DNA of 64,000 bases from Roseateles puraquae. Its GTDB lineage: Bacteria; Pseudomonadota; Gammaproteobacteria; Burkholderiales; Burkholderiaceae_C. The notes beneath the pieces are model-generated. The model had not been told where the DNA came from, ran no database searches, and saw nothing but the letters and a program-made list of their open reading frames with translations. The stretch lies in contig NZ_NISI01000012.1 in NCBI RefSeq assembly GCF_002205845.1, positions 1 to 64,000 on the forward strand, written 5' to 3'. Both the position numbers and the translations under genes were made by a program. Shown here in pieces: positions 61,382 through 64,000 of this stretch; position 1 is the stretch's first letter; every line of letters starts with the position of its first letter.

Positions 61382-62320
61382 TCATCGGCGAACCACCTGC
61401 AGCGCCGCAGGTCGCACCGTCACCGTGATGTCGGCAGCTGCCGGCAGCGGCTCGCCATCGACCGCGAGGGGCAGCGCGCCCACGGCGCGCAGGCGCAGCC
61501 GCTGGAAGGCCGACAGCGTCACGCGCGGGTGACGCAGATGCTGGCCGGCCAGCAGCAGCGGCATCATGCCCAGCGCGCCGAGCCGGCCGAAGGCGCCGAC
61601 CCGCAGCAGGGCCAGCGCGCCGTCGTCGATGCGCGCGCCAGGCGCTGCCGGCATGCCGCTGCCGTAGGTTGGTGTGTTCAGGCTGGAAGCGAAGAGCAGC
61701 GGGCCGTCGTGCAGCAGCCTGCCATCGGCTTCGACCTGCAGCGGGTAGACCTGCAGCCGTGCAACCTCGCGCAGCGTGGCCCACAGGTAGCGCGGCTGGC
61801 CACGCAGCCATTTGGGCGCGGCCAGCGCCCGTAGCGCGATGGCGGCATCGAAGCCGGCCGTGAGGCTGGACATGAAGAGTCGGGCCTCGGTGTGTTCGGT
61901 GCCGATCTCGCCCACGTCCATTGTCGAAGCGGGCGCCCGCAGGGCATGGGCCAGGGCGTCCTGCCAGCCGAGCCGGGCCAGGCCCAGCGCGCGGGCAAGG
62001 TCGTTGCCGGTGCCGCCGGGTAACAGGGCGAGCTGCAGCCGCCGGGCGACGAGTGTGGGCAGCAGCTGGTGCACCGTGCCGTCGCCCCCGGCCACCAGCA
62101 CGCGGCTGCCTTCGGGCAGGGCCTGCAGGCGCTGGCGGGCGTTGTCGACGTTGTCCGGCAGCACCTGCGGCACCTGGGGCAGGGCCTCGCGCAGCGGGGC
62201 GGCAAGGGCGGCGCAGCGGCCGTTGGCGGCATGCGGGTTCAGCAGGCAGAGCGCCGGTTCAGGCACCAGGGCAGGGACGGTCACGCCCGCATTGAAGCGG
62301 CCCGCGCCGCGGCGCGCCAT
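61382..62320 (-). CDS. Diacylglycerol-kinase-type lipid kinase
   Basis: The 312-residue protein has the DAGK catalytic pattern: LCLLNPHAANGRC, the GGDGTVHQLL glycine loop, and LLPGGTGNDLARALGL, then MDVGEIGTEHTEARLFMSSLTAGFDA and a C-terminal RVTLSAFQRLRLRA to VDGEPLP. Such enzymes (YegS/DgkB types) phosphorylate diacylglycerol or other lipids at the membrane face. A GTG at 62284 could be the real start, giving a more typical N-terminus (VTVPALVPEPALCLLNP). It lies 7 bp from the PLP enzyme gene on the same strand. Confidence 0.85.
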   Translation of the reverse strand: MARRGAGRFNAGVTVPALVPEPALCLLNPHAANGRCAALAAPLREALPQVPQVLPDNVDNARQRLQALPEGSRVLVAGGDGTVHQLLPTLVARRLQLALLPGGTGNDLARALGLARLGWQDALAHALRAPASTMDVGEIGTEHTEARLFMSSLTAGFDAAIALRALAAPKWLRGQPRYLWATLREVARLQVYPLQVEADGRLLHDGPLLFASSLNTPTYGSGMPAAPGARIDDGALALLRVGAFGRLGALGMMPLLLAGQHLRHPRVTLSAFQRLRLRAVGALPLAVDGEPLPAAADITVTVRPAALQVVRR

Positions 62321-62405
62321 CGGCGCAGACCCTGCCGCGCAGACGCTGTCGGCTGCCTACACTGCCCGGCAGACAACGCCGTCATTCCATGCCCGTGCTC
62401 TGCGC

Positions 62406-63620
62406 ATGACGCTCCACATTCCCACGCTGGTGCTCATCCTGGTGGTGGGGTTCGGCCTGCTCACGCTGCAGCTGTGGATGGCCGGCCGCGGGGCGTTGGG
62501 CCGGGGCGAGCTGCAGCAGCTCAGCTGGGCGGCCCTGGCCTTCAGCCTGGGTTTTGGCTGCTTCGCGCTGCGCGAGCGCCTGCCGGCGCCGGCCGTGTTG
62601 TTGTCGGGCAACTGGCTGGTGATCGGTGGCCTGGCCGGCGTGGCCGGGGCGGTGTCGCGGCATCTGCTCAACCGGGGTCTGCCCGGCTGGTATCACGCGC
62701 TGGCCTTAGCCGGGCTGCTCATCACGCCGCTGGTGCTGGACGTGGCCACGCCGGTGCGGGCGGGCGCGATGTCCGGCGTGATGGCGGTATTGCTGCTGCC
62801 GCCCACGGTGGCTGCGCTGCGCCTGGGCTGGCGCGGCGAGCTGAGCTTCCGGGTGGTGGCGAGCATGCTGGTGCTGGCGAGCGCCGCGCTGTGGTTGCGC
62901 GTGGGGCTGGCGGTGTGCTGGGCGCAGGTGGCGCCGCAGGCGCAGGAGCCCTGGCGCACCTGGAGCAGCCTGATCTACATGGGCGCCTTCATGGCGGTGC
63001 TGGCGGCGGGCTTTGGCCTGATCCTGGCCGCCTTCGAGCGCATGGCCAGCCAGATGCGCCAGCTCGCCAGCGTCGACGGGCTGACGGGGGCGTGCAACCA
63101 CAACACCACGGTGTCGCTGCTGGCGCATGCGATGGAACGCGCGCGCCGCGAGGGCCAGCCGGTGTCCTTCGTGATGCTGGATCTGGATCACTTCAAGCTC
63201 GTCAACGACCGCCACGGCCATGCGGTGGGTGACCAGGTGCTCAAGGCCGTGGCCGCCTGCACCCGTGCGCGGCTGCGGGGCTCCGATGTGCTGGGCCGGC
63301 TGGGCGGCGAGGAGTTCGGCCTGGTGCTGCCGGCCACGGGGTTGAGTGGCGCGCGTCATCTGGCGGACCAGGTGCGGCTGGCGGTCGAGGCGCTGGAGCT
63401 GCAGGGCGACGGCGGCCGGCCGCTGCGCGTGACGCTGTCGGCCGGCGTGGCCGAGGCCGCTGCCGGCGACACGCCCGAGACGCTCATGCACCTGGCCGAC
63501 AAGGCCCTCTACCAGGCCAAGCAGCAGGGCCGCAACCGCGTGGTGGTGGCGGACGACTGGATGCGCAATTCGACGTTGCAGTCTGTCGCCGGGAGCGAGG
63601 CGCCCGCGCCGGGCGGCTAG
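62406..63620 (+). CDS. Membrane-bound diguanylate cyclase
   Basis: The 404-residue protein has about six to seven N-terminal membrane segments (residues 5-215) and a C-terminal GGDEF domain. It has SVDGLTGACNHNTTVSLL, VMLDLDHFKLVNDRHGHAVGD, an RGSD inhibition site (RxxD) exactly five residues before GGEEF (300-304), and ADKALYQAKQQGRNR. All catalytic features are intact, in contrast to the degenerate protein at 57296. It should make c-di-GMP under product inhibition. Its TAG stop lies inside a 169-bp palindrome shared with the convergent gene. Confidence 0.92.
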   Translation: MTLHIPTLVLILVVGFGLLTLQLWMAGRGALGRGELQQLSWAALAFSLGFGCFALRERLPAPAVLLSGNWLVIGGLAGVAGAVSRHLLNRGLPGWYHALALAGLLITPLVLDVATPVRAGAMSGVMAVLLLPPTVAALRLGWRGELSFRVVASMLVLASAALWLRVGLAVCWAQVAPQAQEPWRTWSSLIYMGAFMAVLAAGFGLILAAFERMASQMRQLASVDGLTGACNHNTTVSLLAHAMERARREGQPVSFVMLDLDHFKLVNDRHGHAVGDQVLKAVAACTRARLRGSDVLGRLGGEEFGLVLPATGLSGARHLADQVRLAVEALELQGDGGRPLRVTLSAGVAEAAAGDTPETLMHLADKALYQAKQQGRNRVVVADDWMRNSTLQSVAGSEAPAPGG

Positions 63621-63784
63621 TGTGGTTTCCCGCAGATACGTGCACCAAATGAAATCGATGGCTTCGAGCCCAGAGCAAGGCGCAAACCGCAGCGATACCC
63701 GGCGGTATCGCGAGGATTTGCAACGCCGCCATGGGGTTGAAGACGCGATTTCATGTGCTCGTATCTGCGGGACACCACACTAGC
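63616..63784. repeat. 169-bp palindromic element spanning two convergent stop codons
   Basis: The ends GCTAGTGTGGT and ACCACACTAGC pair perfectly. The next about 30 nt on each side (around CCGCAGATACG and CGTATCTGCGG) pair with one mismatch or a 2-nt bulge, ending in ATGAAATCG/CGATTTCAT. The centre has further pairing, with GCGATACC-CGGC-GGTATCGC at the tip. The stop codon of the diguanylate cyclase (63618-63620) and that of the minus-strand gene (63782-63780) both lie in the base of the stem. It is probably a bidirectional terminator and possibly a mobile palindromic repeat. Confidence 0.8.
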
Positions 63785-64000
63785 AGCGCTCGTACTTCCA
63801 GTGCCGCGGCTTGCCCTCGGCCAGCCACTGCACGGCCTGGGCGATGCGGCGAGCGCGGGTGTCGCTCTGCTTGGCTTCGAGCACCCATTCGAGGTAGTCG
63901 CGCTGCTTGCTGGGCGGGAAGGCGTCGTAGTGCCGCCGCGCGGCGCTCACGTCGGCGAGGGCCGCCGCGAAGTCGTCGGGCATGGTGAGTTGCGGGCGCG
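63780..64000 (-). CDS. YdeI/OmpD-associated (OmdA) family protein, C-terminal part
   Basis: The visible C-terminal part includes PDDFAAALADVSAARRHYDAF, SKQRDYLEWVLEAKQSDTRARRIAQAV and QWLAEGKPRHWKYERC (split over residues). This matches the C-terminal domain of the YdeI/OmdA family. The frame continues past the ATG at 63983 to the window edge (RPQLT before it), so the gene is partial here and begins outside. Members are linked to bacteriocin protection and antimicrobial-peptide resistance, but the real function is unclear. Its stop lies in the palindrome shared with the diguanylate cyclase gene. Confidence 0.8.
   Translation of the reverse strand, partial: RPQLTMPDDFAAALADVSAARRHYDAFPPSKQRDYLEWVLEAKQSDTRARRIAQAVQWLAEGKPRHWKYERC

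Overview
The window is uniformly G+C-rich DNA with dense genes on both strands. Its content points to a betaproteobacterium of the order Burkholderiales, probably the Rubrivivax/Leptothrix/Roseateles group: PEP-CTERM proteins, an HPPD gene divergent from an Lrp-type regulator, paired purE-purK, paired DUF1501/DUF1800 genes, and a tRNA-Phe 3' half of betaproteobacterial type. The taxonomic call is an inference from gene families, not a computed placement.

Bases 1 to about 9,250 look like the right-hand part of an integrated element. It opens with an IS21-type istA fragment next to a damaged gene, then carries a divergent arsenic operon: arsR-arsC-arsC-aquaglyceroporin-arsH on the minus strand and arsD-arsA on the plus strand. 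A winged-helix gene and a DUF927 helicase-like gene of the kind carried by integrative elements follow. It ends at a 45-nt 3' half of tRNA-Phe (9204-9248) whose 5' half is absent, the usual sign of an attachment site at a tRNA 3' end. No ArsB or Acr3 efflux pump is visible.

From about 9.3 kb the DNA looks chromosomal. 9.4-12.7 kb: a hypothetical gene, a PEP-CTERM protein, a secreted hypothetical and an ATPase/DUF4325 regulator. 12.8-25.6 kb: fba, a gamma-glutamylcyclotransferase-like gene, a hybrid histidine kinase, then purC overlapping a TPR-like gene and followed by a Ser/Thr kinase; a CnoX-like thioredoxin; purE-purK-sua5 with overlapping stop/start codons; and an SGNH-hydrolase lipoprotein. 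25.8-33.5 kb: fadD, two alpha/beta hydrolases, a padR/membrane-protein pair controlled from a 30-bp perfect palindrome, and hppD/lrp. 33.5-34.05 kb is an intergenic stretch with two related structured repeats in inverted orientation. 34-48 kb: an HDOD protein, small genes, an EF-G-like GTPase, an M28 peptidase, a second PEP-CTERM-like protein, the DUF1501/DUF1800 pair, a PQQ-type sugar dehydrogenase and a proline-rich lipoprotein.

48-55 kb is a signalling block: a GGDEF-EAL protein, a CHASE3-like histidine kinase translationally tied to a receiver-only protein, a BON lipoprotein and a NarL-type regulator. A TGTAGGAC box recurs in its intergenic regions. 55-64 kb: a solute-binding protein, an AidB-like acyl-CoA dehydrogenase overlapping a degenerate GGDEF gene and creA, a lactonase/D-threonine-aldolase-like pair, a lipid kinase, an active-looking diguanylate cyclase, and a partial YdeI/OmdA gene. 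The last two converge on a 169-bp palindrome that contains both stop codons.

The most interesting items are the covarying repeat pair at 33.6-33.9 kb, the TGTAGGAC box set, the palindromes at 31.7 and 63.7 kb, and the pump-less arsenic operon on a tRNA-Phe island. All homology statements come from recognising motifs by eye; no database was searched.
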